Origin: Megaleporinus macrocephalus
Taxonomy: Eukaryota; Chordata; Actinopteri; Characiformes; Anostomidae
DNA: 64,000 bases
Assembly (NCBI GenBank): GCA_021613375.1
Contig: CM038704.1
Location: 30,752,582-30,816,581 of the forward strand
Reading direction: 5' to 3'
Part shown: positions 1 to 12,093 of the stretch, piece after piece
Position numbering within the stretch: position 1 is the first letter of the stretch
How the letters are laid out: each line of letters begins with the position of its first letter
Translations under genes and position numbers: made by a program
The notes under the pieces: generated by a model
The model's input: only the letters and a program-made list of their open reading frames with translations
What the model was told of the DNA's origin: nothing
The model's database searches: none

Positions 1-249
1 AATTGATGATTTCCTCTGGTTCATTGCTCTGTAGCTTTAAAACCCCTACATCTATGGTGGCCACAATATTAAACGCTTTATCTTTTTAGTTGTATTTTAT
101 AGTCGTTATTTGCATTGTACTAAGCAAGGTCTTTTATTCCTGTCTGATTTTTTTTACTCTGTATCTGTCTATAAAATAGGGTGTGTACTTGTTTTAAAGG
201 AGCAGTGTGTAAAGATTTAGAACAATCTATTAGTATGAATAGAATATAG

Positions 250-503
250 TATATCGTCACTGTCCAATGAAAAAAAAGTATCTCCAAAATTGCAACTTTA
301 CAGGAGAGAGCAAAAACATACTTTACTTTTAATGTAAGTCAATGGAACCAGAATTTTTCCCAAGCTGTTTTGGAGTTCTTCTATTGGTCCATTCATCATG
401 AAATTGTCACACTATGTAAATGAGCATTGGTGTGTTCAAATGTAGAAAACTTAAAATTGACAAAAATGTAGATACATGGTTTTCATTGGACAGCGACAAT
501 ATA
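250..503. mobile_element. short inverted-repeat element (MITE-like)
   Basis: The two ends are inverted copies of each other. The left end reads TATCGTCACTGTCCAATGA and the right end, reverse complemented, reads TATTGTCGCTGTCCAATGA. The similarity continues inward for roughly 45 bases. The element is about 250 bases long with no coding capacity, as expected of a non-autonomous DNA transposon. Flanking bases are TA-rich, so a TA duplication is possible but not proven. A second right end of the same family is at 11935-12020. Confidence 0.6.
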
Positions 504-1554
504 ATACTAAGTTTTCATTATGTGTATAATAACCTGTAACTATTAATCGTTGTGTCTTTGTTGGCTTAGAGTGAGCTGGTCATATCTGCTTAGGAGCGAG
601 TCATCTTACATCAGAGGCTACCATGTAAAGGTGCAACAGTAGGTCAGAATGGATAAACTAAGCACTGGTCCTAGAGCGTGCCTTTCATGATGTTATGTTC
701 AAGCAGCAGCTTGAATTTGGTGGAGCTGTAGCAGCGTCTGCAAGACGTCCAAAGAAGAAGAATCCTTGTTGAAATATTTTACCATAGCATATTTATCTGC
801 AGGCCTGTGCATACAACTTAATCCAAGTAGGATTATTACTCTTTGGGGTTGGAGTAGTGCCAATAAGCCAGAAATGAAGTAACTTTAAAACACATTGTCA
901 CATTTACAACACCGAGTGGGCTCTGGGCTAGACTTTCCCTTCAAAGAAGAATCTCAGGACTTTCTGTCAGGAAAACTGGCCTTGCACATGTAAAGGTGTT
1001 TATTTTGTGTTTTATATATTTACGTGCTATAAATGTATTACATTATGCAGTGCTGAAGCTCATTCTCATCAGAAAGGCTTCTGCAGCAAAAACCCAACAT
1101 AGTAGTTACTAGTCGTGCCTTTTTTATTCTTTTTTTTTGGTATAGAAGTCTTTTCAGATCTCCCCATGGAATTAAAAACATAAATCAAACTCTTAGTTGT
1201 CTCTGTTTTGGCGCAACACACTGATTTTAATGATGCCTGTATTTAGGCATCATACATATTTGTACTGTTACATTTTAGTTCTGCAATTATTCAAGTAATT
1301 AAAATTAGCATTTTGCTGGGTCACACACTCATTTAGTTCCTGTTAGAGTGATAATTGATTATTTCATTGTTTTGCTCTGAAGTCAGCAGAGAGAGAGAAG
1401 AGGGAGTGAGAGAGAGGCAGAGAGACAAAGGGGAGGCAGAGAGAAACAGAGAGAGAGGAATTAATCAAATGCAAATTTGATTGACACAGATGGAGAGCAC
1501 ACATTCTCTCTGAAGTGCTGTTCCTCAAACTTTCAATTTGAATATATTTTTAAT
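504..1554. other. non-coding interval
   Basis: I see no gene here. The sequence is AT-rich apart from a purine-rich GA tract at 1386-1460, which is simple low-complexity DNA. Confidence 0.6.
1386..1460. repeat. GA-rich purine tract
   Basis: About 75 bases almost entirely of A and G on the plus strand, made of degenerate AGAG units. Such tracts are common in fish introns and intergenic DNA. No further function can be read from it. Confidence 0.7.
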
Positions 1555-2368
1555 TGTACACCCACTGACCGCTTTATTAGGTTGCATCTACAGTCATTGT
1601 TCATTTTATCAGCTCCACTTACCCTATAGGAGCACTTTCATCCTGTTCTACAGTGGTCAAGATCCCCACAGGACCACCACAGAGCAGTTCATATTTGAGT
1701 GCTGGATCATTAGCACTACAGGGACACTCACGAGATGGTGGTGTGTTAGTGTGTGTTATGTTAGTACGAGTGGATCAGACACAGGTGCTGGAGTTTTTAA
1801 ACACTCACTGTCCACTCTATTAGACCCTCCCAGCTTGTTGGTTCTCCTTGTAGATGTAAAGTCAGGGACGATAGCTCATCTGTTGTTGCACAGATTGTGT
1901 TGGTCATCCTCTAGTCCTTCATCAGTGGTCACAGACGCTGACACTGGACGCTGTTGGCTGGATAGTTTTGGTTGATGGACAATTCTCAGTAGCAGTGAAT
2001 GCAGTGGATGATGCACTTGTACCAGCACAACCCACATATTAACTGCTCTGTGGTGGTCCTGTGGGGATCTTGACTATTGTAGAACAGGATGAAAGGGGTC
2101 TCTACAGAGTGCTCCAGCAGTGCTGAGAATTATTCACCACCCAGATAATACCTGCTCTGTGATGGTCCTGTGGGGGTCCTGACCAATGAGCTTGACCATT
2201 ATAGAACAGGATGAAAGGGGTCTCTACAAAGTATGCAGAGAATCAGATGGACTACAGTCTCTGTAAGTGGTGAAGTAGAAAAAGCACCTATATGGTAAAT
2301 GTAGCTGTTAAAATGGATGACTGTCCACACAAGGAGGTGTATCTAATAAAGGGTCCGGTGGGTGTAGA
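1555..2368. mobile_element. foldback element, complete copy
   Basis: The ends form an inverted repeat: the left reads TACACCCACTGACCGCTTTA, and the right reverse complemented reads TACACCCACCGGACCCTTTA. The whole element is close to a long palindrome. The phrase GACCACCACAGAGCAG near 1670 returns as CTGCTCTGTGGTGGTC near 2045, and the TGGATCAGACACAG region sits near the centre. The open frame at 1538-1975 lies inside this repeat and is not a gene. Related copies are at 5917-7060 (interrupted), 46055-46400 (half) and 61758-62440. I recall this as a widespread fish repeat but cannot name its superfamily. Confidence 0.8.
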
Positions 2369-5300
2369 TTGGACATTTCCAAGTGTAAAAGCAGGGAATA
2401 ACCCTTCGTAATTTCAAGAATGTTGAATGTTGAGTTGTTCTTGCTGCCCATAACCACCTGCGGATATGACACATGCAGAACGCAACTTTGTATCATCGGA
2501 CATTTCTGTCTTTGAGGGGTTAATTCATTCCATATATCATTTTGAATGCAGGAGGGGTGCGTGCCCCTGGAAATCATGTTAATGTTTCTTTCCGTCGGTG
2601 TTGGCAGGCACATTAACACTAAATCCAAGGCCATCTGAAGCCCAAATTAATTGCCCCATTCCCGCAGTGTGTGATTGGAGAAATGGTGTAATATAATTTG
2701 AACTCAGCTGAACATTTTAGCCTGTCTAGCTAAGGGGCACATTCATCTGAAACAGAGTCTCTACATTTCCAGAAATATCCGTCTCTGTGCCTCTCTCGTT
2801 CTCTCTCAGTCACTCAAAACAGCACCTGAGGGAAATCAAGGGAATTAAAAGTTGACATGCGCTGTCGGAAAGTGTTTAACACAGGACTTTGGATTTCTAT
2901 ATTTATTGTCTTGTGTGCAGGAAAACATCAAATGTGATTTGGTCTGTTTTAATTGAGAGGATACGGTCGCATACAATATTTTGAGGTGTTCTGTTAATTT
3001 GCTAAGTTTAAAAAATTACACATCCTCCACAGAGAATCTACCTCTGCACGTCTTAATGCATGATTACTGTTTATTTGCTGGATTCAACATGTTTGGGGGA
3101 GCTGTGCAAAAGTTATGACACATAATTTAAACTCAGCAAATAAATGAAAATTTAAAGCTAAAGCTAACTATTAATATTTATTTGAATGTATTCATTATTC
3201 ATTATAATATGATTAAAAACAGGCTAACGATTAAGTTTAGTCCAATATAGAAAAGAGGGCACATCAGCTCTAGATTTCAGAGAAGTATTATTTATTTATT
3301 TAATAGTAGTAGTACATGCACAGTTGAATGTAATCTTTTTTTAATTTGCATAGGATTTATTTTTTACATGCAACAATATTGTCGCATTGTATAGCCCAGA
3401 TGTAAGATTTGAGGATTTGGAAAACTTTACAGTTGAAATATTAAATTGCAACAGGCAGAGGACCATTTGTAATGTCAGTTGTGCTTTGGACCCCCTCCCT
3501 AAGCAGATGAATCCGATGATTGCTTTCCAAGGATGTAAGTGAATCATGAACTACTGGACTACAGGTCTTTATTTGTCAGGGGTGTGTGAGGTTAATACGT
3601 AACATGCTTGTGACACTTCTCATTCATAAACTATTATTTCAGGCCTTACACGGGAACTCAACTCGCTTGCACACCACACTTTGTCCTGTATTTCTCCTCA
3701 CTCAGCAAAACTACATCTTTCATCTTTCATAAATCTTACATAATAAATCAGAATTTCTACTTGCCAAGAGTCATAAGCATTCCAGAGGATATTGCTGGAT
3801 GGCTGATTTCCAGGCAGCCAAAATGTAAAACTCTAATCAGAGACTCATTAGCCTCCTTCTGGGCACTTAAAAGGTCAAGAAACACATCACACACAAGCAC
3901 AACAAGCCTTATGCAGAGAACAACCAGATGTAGCAAAAACATTAGCTTAGCATGGGAAACGGAGGAGGGAATTGAAGAAGATGGGTGGGGGTGGCAAGGA
4001 CAAATGCCATTCTGCATCCCTTCTCACAGAGTGAGGACCTGTAATTGGAAAATAACAGCTTTTCGACAGATGGGTGGAAAATGCCTGGAGCCAGCGTGAC
4101 TGATTGTGAAGAGGTTTAAATCTGGGTCGAGTCCCAAGCACTTTATATTAATAAGAACATATGAGAAGAACCATAAATCATATCAATGGAAGGACTGACT
4201 TCGAGAAAGGCTGAGGTTGTAGGTTGGATCAAATAGAGGACAAACTGACCGAGTTATTTTGAAGGTCACTCAGCCATGAGGTCTGATAGGTTTACTGCTG
4301 AACAAATTTCTATTGCCCATTTAGCCAAAAGATATACATTTAATGAAGTGTACTGCATGCACACAATAACAGGCAGACAGCATGCTTAAATAGCCCATAA
4401 CTTACATATTTGTTAAATTGTATACTTTCTGTAATTCATAGTTTTCATGAAGGATTCATCAAGAATGGTTTATGTACCACAAGCAGTCGTACATAATTGT
4501 ATATGACATTCCAACCTCTCCTTATCCTTTAGAACTATTGATGTTGTTTTTGTGGTACAGCAATTTATAAGATGATGCAACCTGTCAAATCCATACCCCA
4601 AACAATAGGGGGCAACATATCACCAGAAAATATACAGTCCCTCCTCCTCTCCTTTCAGTTTTTACCAATCTATAAAAAATTAGTTCAGCAACAGAGCAGA
4701 GTTTATTTAGAGTTTGCTAGTGTTGTCAAACTTTCTAGCAAGGTGAGAAATACAGGGAATCTTGGGGAGTCTTGGAGGCCATGAATAAAATTAAAATTTA
4801 AGGGGGCTCCTGAAAACGTACTATGGCATTATGCTGTTTGTTAGAGGAAAACAGACGATCAAATACAAACTGAATGAAAGATAATTGTTTAGCTGCTTAA
4901 CACACAATCATTGAGCTTCTTGACTTACTAGAAATGTGATGTTGCTCTGCTCCAGGGTGACGCTACAGCAAACTGGTCCTTCATAGCCCAGTAACTTTAA
5001 CTATGATTGGGATGCCTCTGAAAAATCTCTAACATATTTGTAAATCTGAAAACTTGTCCAACTTCCCAAGACATTAATGAAGAAATTGATAACCTACATT
5101 TCAGCAGAGCTCATTAAGTGCAGTTCTTTTTATAGCTGAAACAACAATTTTACACGGTGTTAATGAAATTGAACCTAGCTAAAATATATAATTACCAAGA
5201 GAGGGCTACAGTCCTGCTCTCCTGCTGAAAAAGCATTGATTTATTGTACTTATCTACTTAGAAAACGATTACATTTCCCATATTCTGGAACTTTTCACCT

Positions 5301-5916
5301 GATCTCACTATCCAAGTACTACAAGTATCTTTTTGTGTTGTTTGACCAAAACGACCATCAAACTCCTGTGTTTCTTTTGTCCAAGGGATTGCAAAGTTAC
5401 AAGCCTATAACCCCTTTGCATTCAGTTCATACTGATTTGCTGTGCGGGAATGGTCAAGAGTGTCTTTGCTGTTCTGTTTTTTATCGTAATGAGCTGTAAT
5501 GAAGCAAATACTTTCTCTACAGCATTTAATGTACAACAGAATGTTTGAATGAGAAGCTGACTTCAGCCTCATCTAAGAGTGCACCAGAGTTTGATGCAGT
5601 TGACTAGTATTACATAAACCTCTAAGTAGATGCCTCATCAAAGTATTACTTAATAGGCCAGTTCTCTGCGTGCTAATGACTAATCTGAGTAATTTGCTAA
5701 GTGAAGCTGGACAATGAAACAGTTAAACAAGTTTATATGTAAACTATAATGTTCACTTACTTTCCAAGAGAAACGTCACTAATTCTGCATCCAACTGCTT
5801 CCCCTTCTTGTGTAAGAAATTCATGTTTGAAAAGTGTTTCCAAAGGTTGATTCTAGTTCTAGCATGTTTCTTATCAAGCTTTCTTGCTCCAAAGTGTGTT
5901 TTTCTCCCTGAACCTC
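2369..5916. other. non-coding interval
   Basis: No gene is supported. Open frames of 60-112 codons occur on both strands, including an overlapping pair at 3757-4099, but none has recognisable domains, splice sites in frame or protein-like composition. The stretch near 2640-2860 and the stretch 3750-4120 look less repetitive than their surroundings and could be conserved non-coding DNA; this is a guess. Confidence 0.5.
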
Positions 5917-7060
5917 ATCAGTGTCACTGGAGTGCTGAGAATGATCCACCATCCCAAATATAACCTGCTGTGTGGGGGTCCTGTAGGGATCCTGACAAGG
6001 GATGGGGCTATGTATCGGTAACGGCCGATTTTGAATCGAAATATGTGATCAGTGATCGGCCGATATTTCTCCAATTTAGAGCCCATCCCGAGAGCCGATC
6101 GATGGCGTTAAACAAATTAGCCTAATTTTTGTAGTTCTAGCTAGCGTTTTATCCAGGAAGAGGAGAACCCCCTCCGGCCAGCTCCCTGCAATTCCTATCT
6201 GAAGCGCTAGGTGGAAATATATACGCTTTCATTTTCCACAGACTGACTGAAGAAGCGACGTCGCACAAAAAACGCGCTGAAAGTAAACATGTCCGTCTGG
6301 CAGTGTTTACCGTAAGTGACACAGAATCATCCAGGGCGTTTTGTAAAATTTGTAAAATCAGCGTGTCTCGTTGAGGAACCAAGACAAAGACATTTAACAC
6401 TAGTAATCTGATACAACGCTGCACGCAGCTGAATACAATGAGTACCAGTAAACAGCAGAGCTAGCACGAGCAGCTAGAACAGATAATAACCCAGAACAGA
6501 TAATAACCCAGTGCAGACCAGATCTGACCGGTACGAACAGAACAGCAGCAACAATTCAAGATCCACATTTAATGATTGCAGTATTTTGTTTAAAATAACA
6601 GAGTCTGTGTTTAATGACTGCAGTTTTTACTGCATTTATTTAATTAGCTTTTTTCGTTTTAAATTAAGGGTCTAAATTGAATGATTGCTGTATTGGGGAT
6701 ATTTGTTTGATTTACTTTGTTTATTTTCTGTTAATTTTGTTAAAAATATTATGCTGTTTCACATGAGCTCGTTAAAAATGGTAATAAACCAGTTTCAACC
6801 ATGTGTCATGACTTGCTTAAAAAGCTTGCTAAAAATAACTACATGTATCTCTGCCGTGTCGTATACCCCGCCCTCGATCGGTACCAGCCGATCGTGCTGA
6901 AAGGTGATCAGCGATCGGAATCGGCCTCAAAAACGCTGATCGGTCCATCCATCATCAGTCCTGACCATAAAAGAACAGGGTGAAAGGACTAAAAAAGTAT
7001 GCAGAGAATTAGATGTAATATAGTCTGTAACTGTAGATCTACAAACATTTCTACAAAAGT
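5917..7060. mobile_element. foldback element split by a hAT-like insertion
   Basis: Positions 5917-5996 and 6966-7060 together reproduce one arm of the foldback family at 1555-2368: the GTGTCACTGG...GAATGATCCACCA part, then the CCTGAC junction, then CATAAAAGAACAGGGTGAAA. Between them sits a 961-base foreign element. The octamer at the junction is present on both sides of the insertion (5989-5996 ATCCTGAC, 6958-6965 GTCCTGAC), so the foldback copy is older than the insertion. Confidence 0.75.
5997..6957. mobile_element. hAT-like non-autonomous element, copy 1
   Basis: This 961-base segment is rich in CGATCGG and GCCGAT motifs near both ends and matches the better-preserved copy at 27407-28372 along its length, including the interior CCAAGACAAAGACATTTAAC. 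It is flanked by an 8-base duplication with one mismatch (ATCCTGAC and GTCCTGAC), which is the hAT hallmark. The interior aligns with the BED-finger region of the other copy but carries stops and frame changes, so it makes no protein. It landed inside an older foldback element. Confidence 0.7.
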
Positions 7061-7189
7061 TTGTTTTGGAAATGTAATGTACAAATATGTAAAACATTCT
7101 AAAAGTAATATACAACAAAATGGCAAGAGTTTATAACAGTTAAAGTTAACCTGAAATCAAAACTAACCCTATTCACCCTGTTACACAAT

Positions 7190-7640
7190 CAAGTGACCAC
7201 CAGCTAATACCCAAGGTAACCGCTGTTTGCAGCACGGACAGCAGCTAGACGGACTGGGAGACTCAATAAGGTTTTGATAGGTTGAAAGGTATTCAGAGTC
7301 ATGCTGACTGTAGTGCATCAACTAGCTGCTGGAGGGCATGCGGGGGAGGATCCATGGAGCAAACACAAGGATCGAGGTGGTCCCACAGATGCTCATTTGG
7401 GTTCAATCTGGGGAGTTAGGTGGCCAAATTAGTACTTGGAAGTCTTGGTCATGCTCTTCCAATGTAAGTTTCTAGTTTCTAGTGTAATGTGGGGAAGACA
7501 ATCAGCATGCATGTTATCTGCAAGGATGGATTCATATCCAAATCCCTAGAAAGTACCTTCCAAATGAATGAGTGGGCCTAGAGAATGCCACGAAAACATT
7601 TCCCAGACCATAACGCTGTCACCTACACGCTGCTGTCGTT
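7190..7640. repeat. dispersed repeat fragment, unclassified
   Basis: The stretch containing ACCACCAGCTAATACCC, GGGAGGATCCATGGAGCAAA, GGTCCCACAGATGCTCATTT and CATAACGCTGTCACC matches a repeat I recall from several fish genomes. It reads like the reverse strand of a decayed transposase gene, but I cannot recover a protein. No ends were found. Confidence 0.45.
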
Positions 7641-7747
7641 GAAAGTAGGAAGTGGTCATAATTATGTGATTCGACTGTGTAGTTCCATCAACATGTTAAG
7701 CACAACTCATATCAATTATACACAAATGTTTCTTCCACATCAAAACA

Positions 7748-7890
7748 CTCTAAATATCCATCCATCCATTATCTTCTGCTTTATCCCATTAGTCGGGGTC
7801 ACGGGGGGACTGGAGCCAATCCCAGCATCATCGGGCAAAGGTGGGGTACACCATTGACAGTTCACCAGTCCATCGCATGGCCAACGCACT
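7748..7890 (-). mobile_element. LINE 3' tail (RTE-like)
   Basis: The segment begins with ATCCATCCATCCATT and goes on with GGGGTCACGGGGGGACTGGAG and CACCAGTCCATCGCATGGCC in close order. This is a very common fish retrotransposon tail that ends in an ATCC-type simple repeat, here read on the minus strand. I attribute it to the RTE/Expander type from memory; only the 3' end is present. Confidence 0.45.
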
Positions 7891-8667
7891 CTAAATAATT
7901 ACATCATATTCATTTAATTATGCAGATTTTTGGAGAAATCAATGAAACTCCCTTTAAGTTAGAAGTGAGGAATTGAAGCCCATTTGCCTCTGGAGCGAGG
8001 CTATGGCTTACACAGTACTGTGAGGGCCTGCCAAAATATGTAAACGCCCCAATCTAGAAGATAAATAAATCTGAAATTCAGTGTGTATTATTAATTTGGG
8101 CAGCTAATCAACCCTGTTAATTCCAAGATAAATTTAGAAATGTCATCTGAAAATGCAGATTTTTTTTCCTCACATACTGAGTCAGGAGAGCAGATTAAGA
8201 AATGTCACGATGAACTGAGGAAAAAAGACCCCCTGTGTTGCATCAAATCCAATACTCTATCTGTAAGCATAAACAAGGCGTTATTTATCTTCTTGGTAGG
8301 CGGCCTATTCAAGGGCCTTAGCATGCAAACAAGAGCTTTATGTGTCCAAAAAGCTTATTCCTCCAGCTGGGTTTCAGTTTCAGACAGCATGATGACAGCA
8401 TGCACAGGCGCACACACTTTGAGACTGAGTTTCAAAACAGGGAAATGTATTTGCGGAATTTAAATTACAGGGAAGCCAAGGGGAGCTAAGCTATCCTGAA
8501 AGAGTCAAGAGCCCCCCGAAAACAACATCAGAATTTTGCACGGGTCGGTTCAAGTAGCTTCGGTTTATATAAAAACTGGAGAAGTTTCCTGAAGGAAACA
8601 CAGGATGGTTGCGCAGCTTAAGCAGTGTGAGGAACGAGGAATGAATAAACAACAAATAAAGGAGAAT
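7891..8667. other. non-coding interval
   Basis: No gene seen. A 107-codon open frame at 8140-8463 has no recognisable features and no splice context. Confidence 0.5.
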
Positions 8668-8905
8668 ACATGCAGTTTTTTGGATGTAGGTCAAACGAAA
8701 CCATGAGATTTGAGTGGGCTTGAAAAACAATGGGACTTTATAAACCACAAATAGAGGAGTGCGGGTGGGTCTGTGGATCAGTGCTTGGGGACTTGCCCTA
8801 AGTGAGTACATACAGTTTGGAGGATGTCCATTAAACAAAACCATAATGTTTGGGTGTGTCCAAAAATGAATAGGACTCTATGGGGGAAAAAAGAGGGATC
8901 TGCCC
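8668..8905. repeat. degenerate tandem repeat, left block
   Basis: Two imperfect units of about 140 bases. Each has the order CATGCAGTTT, an AAACRAAACCAT-like phrase, GAATAGGACTCTATGG, then GAGGAGTGCGGGTGGG and a GTGAGTACAT join. More units of the same repeat follow at 9484-9885 on the other side of a promoter-like island. Open frames in this block on both strands come from the repeat. Confidence 0.55.
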
Positions 8906-9229
8906 GAGTGTATGTGTGGTTTCTGTCGGTCGAGCAGAAGTACCTTAAATGGGCGTGTAAATTGATATCTCGAAAAGCACGGGACGGGGTCGGCGGTAAA
9001 AATCCAGCAGAGAAAAACCAATAATAAAAACGAAAGACACAACTAATACATAGTGGAATAATAATATAGTAAGTAGACTGGCCCCTATAACGACTCTAAA
9101 TTATATATGGTATCTGACTTTATTCTGAAATAGTAGTAAAGCTGTGAAATGAGACTGACTGTTATGCCGATTTATATCTGGGCTGATACCTCCGTTACTA
9201 AATGAAAGACTTTTAAATCAGAAAGTGTT

Positions 9230-9483
9230 CAGTTTTCAGTGACGAGACAATTAGCTTACTGGCTCATGCCACTTGTAGGGTAATGCAGGGTCATGCGGGC
9301 TATATATATGTGGCATGAGCTGGCGCGTGCGCTGTGACGTCACAGATGAGCCGGCCCCGAAGCCCTGTATGGACGTGCTCAAGCGCGGATGGCCGAACTG
9401 AGGGTATAAATAGAGGTGTCTTCAGATTAAGAACTCCCCACAGAGCAATTACTTAATGCTTTCGCTCTTGTTGTGTCTCTTCA
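9230..9483 (+). promoter_or_regulatory. promoter-like island inside repeat block (possible LTR)
   Basis: This stretch is GC-richer than its surroundings. It holds a perfect CRE palindrome TGACGTCA at 9335-9342 and a good TATA box TATAAATA at 9405-9412, 63 bases downstream. The run after it, GAACTCCCCACAGAGCAATT, could span a transcription start, and CTCTTCAG at about 9478-9485 could act as a splice acceptor. Fish LTR retrotransposons often carry CRE plus TATA promoters of this kind, so a solo LTR is the leading guess, but I could not fix TG...CA ends or a target duplication. No open gene follows. Confidence 0.4.
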
Positions 9484-9885
9484 GGCAGTTTGGGGGCTGT
9501 AGGTTAAACGAAAACATGATGGTAGAAAATGAATAGGACTCGATGGGAGGAATGAGGGACGAATAAATGACAAATAGAGGAGTGCAGATGGGTATGTCTG
9601 TGGAGTCTGAGGACCTGTCCTGGGTGAGTACATGCAGTCTGCTGACTGTTTAAAAGTAAAGGAAACCATAATGTTTGGGTGGGTTTGAAAATGAATCGGA
9701 CTCTATGGATGGAATGAGGCACAAAAAAACCAGACAAACAGAGTACGGGTTAGAATGTTTTTGGATTACGGTTAAGGGACCTGCAGTGAGTGTTTACATG
9801 CAGTTTGGTGCTTATGGGTTGAATAAAAAAATGTTTGGGTGGGCCTAAAAATAAATGGGTCTCTATGGGGGGGTAAGATGGGGGT
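9484..9885. repeat. degenerate tandem repeat, right block
   Basis: About two and a half units of the same repeat as 8668-8905, starting at CAGTTTGGGGGCTGTAGG, then 9628 (CATGCAGTCTGCTG) and 9798 (CATGCAGTTTGGTG). Unit length is roughly 145-170 bases. It ends in a G-rich run at 9866-9915. Confidence 0.55.
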
Positions 9886-11643
9886 GTGGTGGGGGCGGGG
9901 TGGGGGCGGTGTGGCGAAATGGTGTGTCGATTGGGCAAAAGATGGGGACTCGTTCCATTCTGGTGCACAAGCTGTAGCATTCAAGGTAGAGTTTTTGATT
10001 AAGAAGTTGGCACACAGGAAGCCAACATTAACCATGCCAGTTTCATTTCTTGGAACAGGTATGAAAAGTTATTATTTCCATGACAGCCTGGAACAGCAGA
10101 TTTCTCCTTATAATCTGTTATTTTTGTTGCTGTTAAAAAAAAGAGAAAACTTTTTCTCATGATCTTTCCAGATTCTGAGGATCTAATGTCCGGTCAAATG
10201 TGAACATTTCAGATATTTCATAGTGGTGAATGTGTTCAGGTGACAGGGTTTAGTGAATGAACTCAGGAAAAAGGATGTTTCGATTATATGTTAAATAGAT
10301 TTACACAGAATGTGATGTATAAGATGTCAAGGAAAGTAAAAGTACATTTATGTTGTAGACCTATGCACAAGTTTAAAAGTTGTTTTAATATGTTCTTAAA
10401 CAGAAGTGGCATGTACTTTGTTACTGTATTTACATATTTTTAGGCATCTGTTTATTTTATTTTATGCTGATGATACTTTTTTGTACTTTTACTCACCACA
10501 TTTCAAATGAAATATCTGTACTTTTTATCCAATACATTTTAAAACAGGCTTATTACTTTAGTTGTAGAGATCAATTCATCTCTCATTTTTATTTATATAT
10601 TTAGTAAGCAGGCAGTTCTATTCATGAACCTAATGAAGTGCAAAACATAATCCTACTGGTGTTGAAGAAGGGATGGAAGAGGGGGTAAGTGGGAGTGATT
10701 GGTTACTTTGAGGCGTACAGGCCCCGTAGTGATGCGGGAAAAGGAAGAAAAACAAACAGATAATCAGAGGAAGCTTTGAGCAAGCGGTTACTGCAGATGA
10801 TGTGCCTGAAAATTTTCTACAATTATGGCCTTAATACAGGGACACAGCCAAGATTAAACCCTCCTAATTCTGAGTAGATTCAGATTACAGTGATATGAGG
10901 AAAGTTCACCTGTAGATGTAGGCTAAAGAGGGGAGATCGAGGCAAACTCAGAATGAATCTTTGAACAAAAAAGTTGGATGTTCTCCTGTTTGGCTTCATA
11001 CTCGCAGTTTCTTGTTTGGCTTATTCATTCATTCAGGTTCATCATTAGTGTTGCAGCAGTTGCCTTAACAGTGTGTCAAGCACGAGACTGTAACTGCAGA
11101 GTTTAAATAAGAAGCTGCCAAAAAGGTAACAAATCTCAAATTAATTGTTTTCCGATCAATGTGCTGTGAAAAAACATTGTTTTCAGTCAACTATTTATTG
11201 TCAAAGTTAAATCTGTCAAAATGCCAATTAAGATGAAAAAACACGCTGAAGAGCCAACCTCTAGCTCTTTTGGCTCCTACGTGTTCAAGTCGAAGAATCG
11301 ATTCTCTTGGAATCGACTCCCCACTACCTTAGTTTATCTTATTTGATCTTACAGGGCGAACAAACACCTTCTGGAGAGCGAGATTAGGAAACTCAAGTCA
11401 GTTCTAGTGGATTTTTGTGGAAGTGATTTTGCAGTTCTAGTATTAACCCTTTAGCATGCTTGGATTTATGGATGTGCATCTCTAATAAAAAGATATAAAA
11501 GTAGAAGCATTTACTTATGTACATTAAGTATTTTTCAGAGCACATACTTCACTGGATTTACTTTTATTTAAGGAACTCCTGTCATCTCTGCACTTAAATA
11601 ATAATTTCTATTTACTTGCTATAGTTAACATATACTCTAAATG

Positions 11644-11644
<1 letters not shown>
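9886..11644. other. non-coding interval with transposon-like pieces
   Basis: No gene seen. The phrases near 10330-10570 and 11490-11590 (TACTTTTACT-type blocks, GTACTTTTTATCC, CACATACTTCACTGG) resemble the two ends of a common fish DNA transposon of about 1.2 kb. The phrase GAATCGATTCTCTTGG at 11300 is also typical of fish hAT elements. None could be bounded. Confidence 0.35.

Positions 11645-11718
<74 letters not shown>
11645..11718. repeat. (TA)n microsatellite
   Basis: An uninterrupted run of about 37 TA units. Confidence 0.95.
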
Positions 11719-11721
<3 letters not shown>

Positions 11722-11934
11722 TATAAAAGCCACAATTAATGTTTTCTTTTTTCTCAGTCTGTTGGTTTCAACAAATAAACAGTAATAGTTCATTAAAATG
11801 TGCAGAGAAGTGTAATTTATTTATAGATAGAAAATCAACAAAATATGGAATTTGACCAAGATAGCCTAATTTTTTACATAGTAGTTTAGATTTTTTGATG
11901 TTTTAAGGTATTTATGAAACTTTTACACAATATA

Positions 11935-12020
11935 AAAGGCCATTGTTGTGCTCAAATGATGTAGAAAACTTAAAATCACCAAAAATGGAGATACATGTTT
12001 TTCATTGGACAGCGACGATA
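11935..12020. mobile_element. MITE fragment, right end
   Basis: The phrase GTAGAAAACTTAAAATCACC, then CATTGGACAGCGACGATA, matches the right end of the element at 250-503. I could not find the left end; AT-rich expansion upstream may have erased it. Confidence 0.55.
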
Positions 12021-12028
12021 TATCATTG

Positions 12029-12057
12029 CTAAATTTCCTTCGGGATCAATAAAGTAT

Positions 12058-12093
<36 letters not shown>
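12029..12093 (+). mobile_element. LINE 3' tail with (TATC)n
   Basis: GCTAAATTTCCTTCGGGATC followed by AATAAAGTATTTA and nine TATC units is a standard 3' end of a fish non-LTR retrotransposon with its tail repeat. Only the tail is present, pointing to a severely 5'-truncated insertion. Confidence 0.6.

Noticed and set aside
1538..1975. 145-codon open frame as a gene
   Set aside because: It lies inside a foldback element and has no domain.
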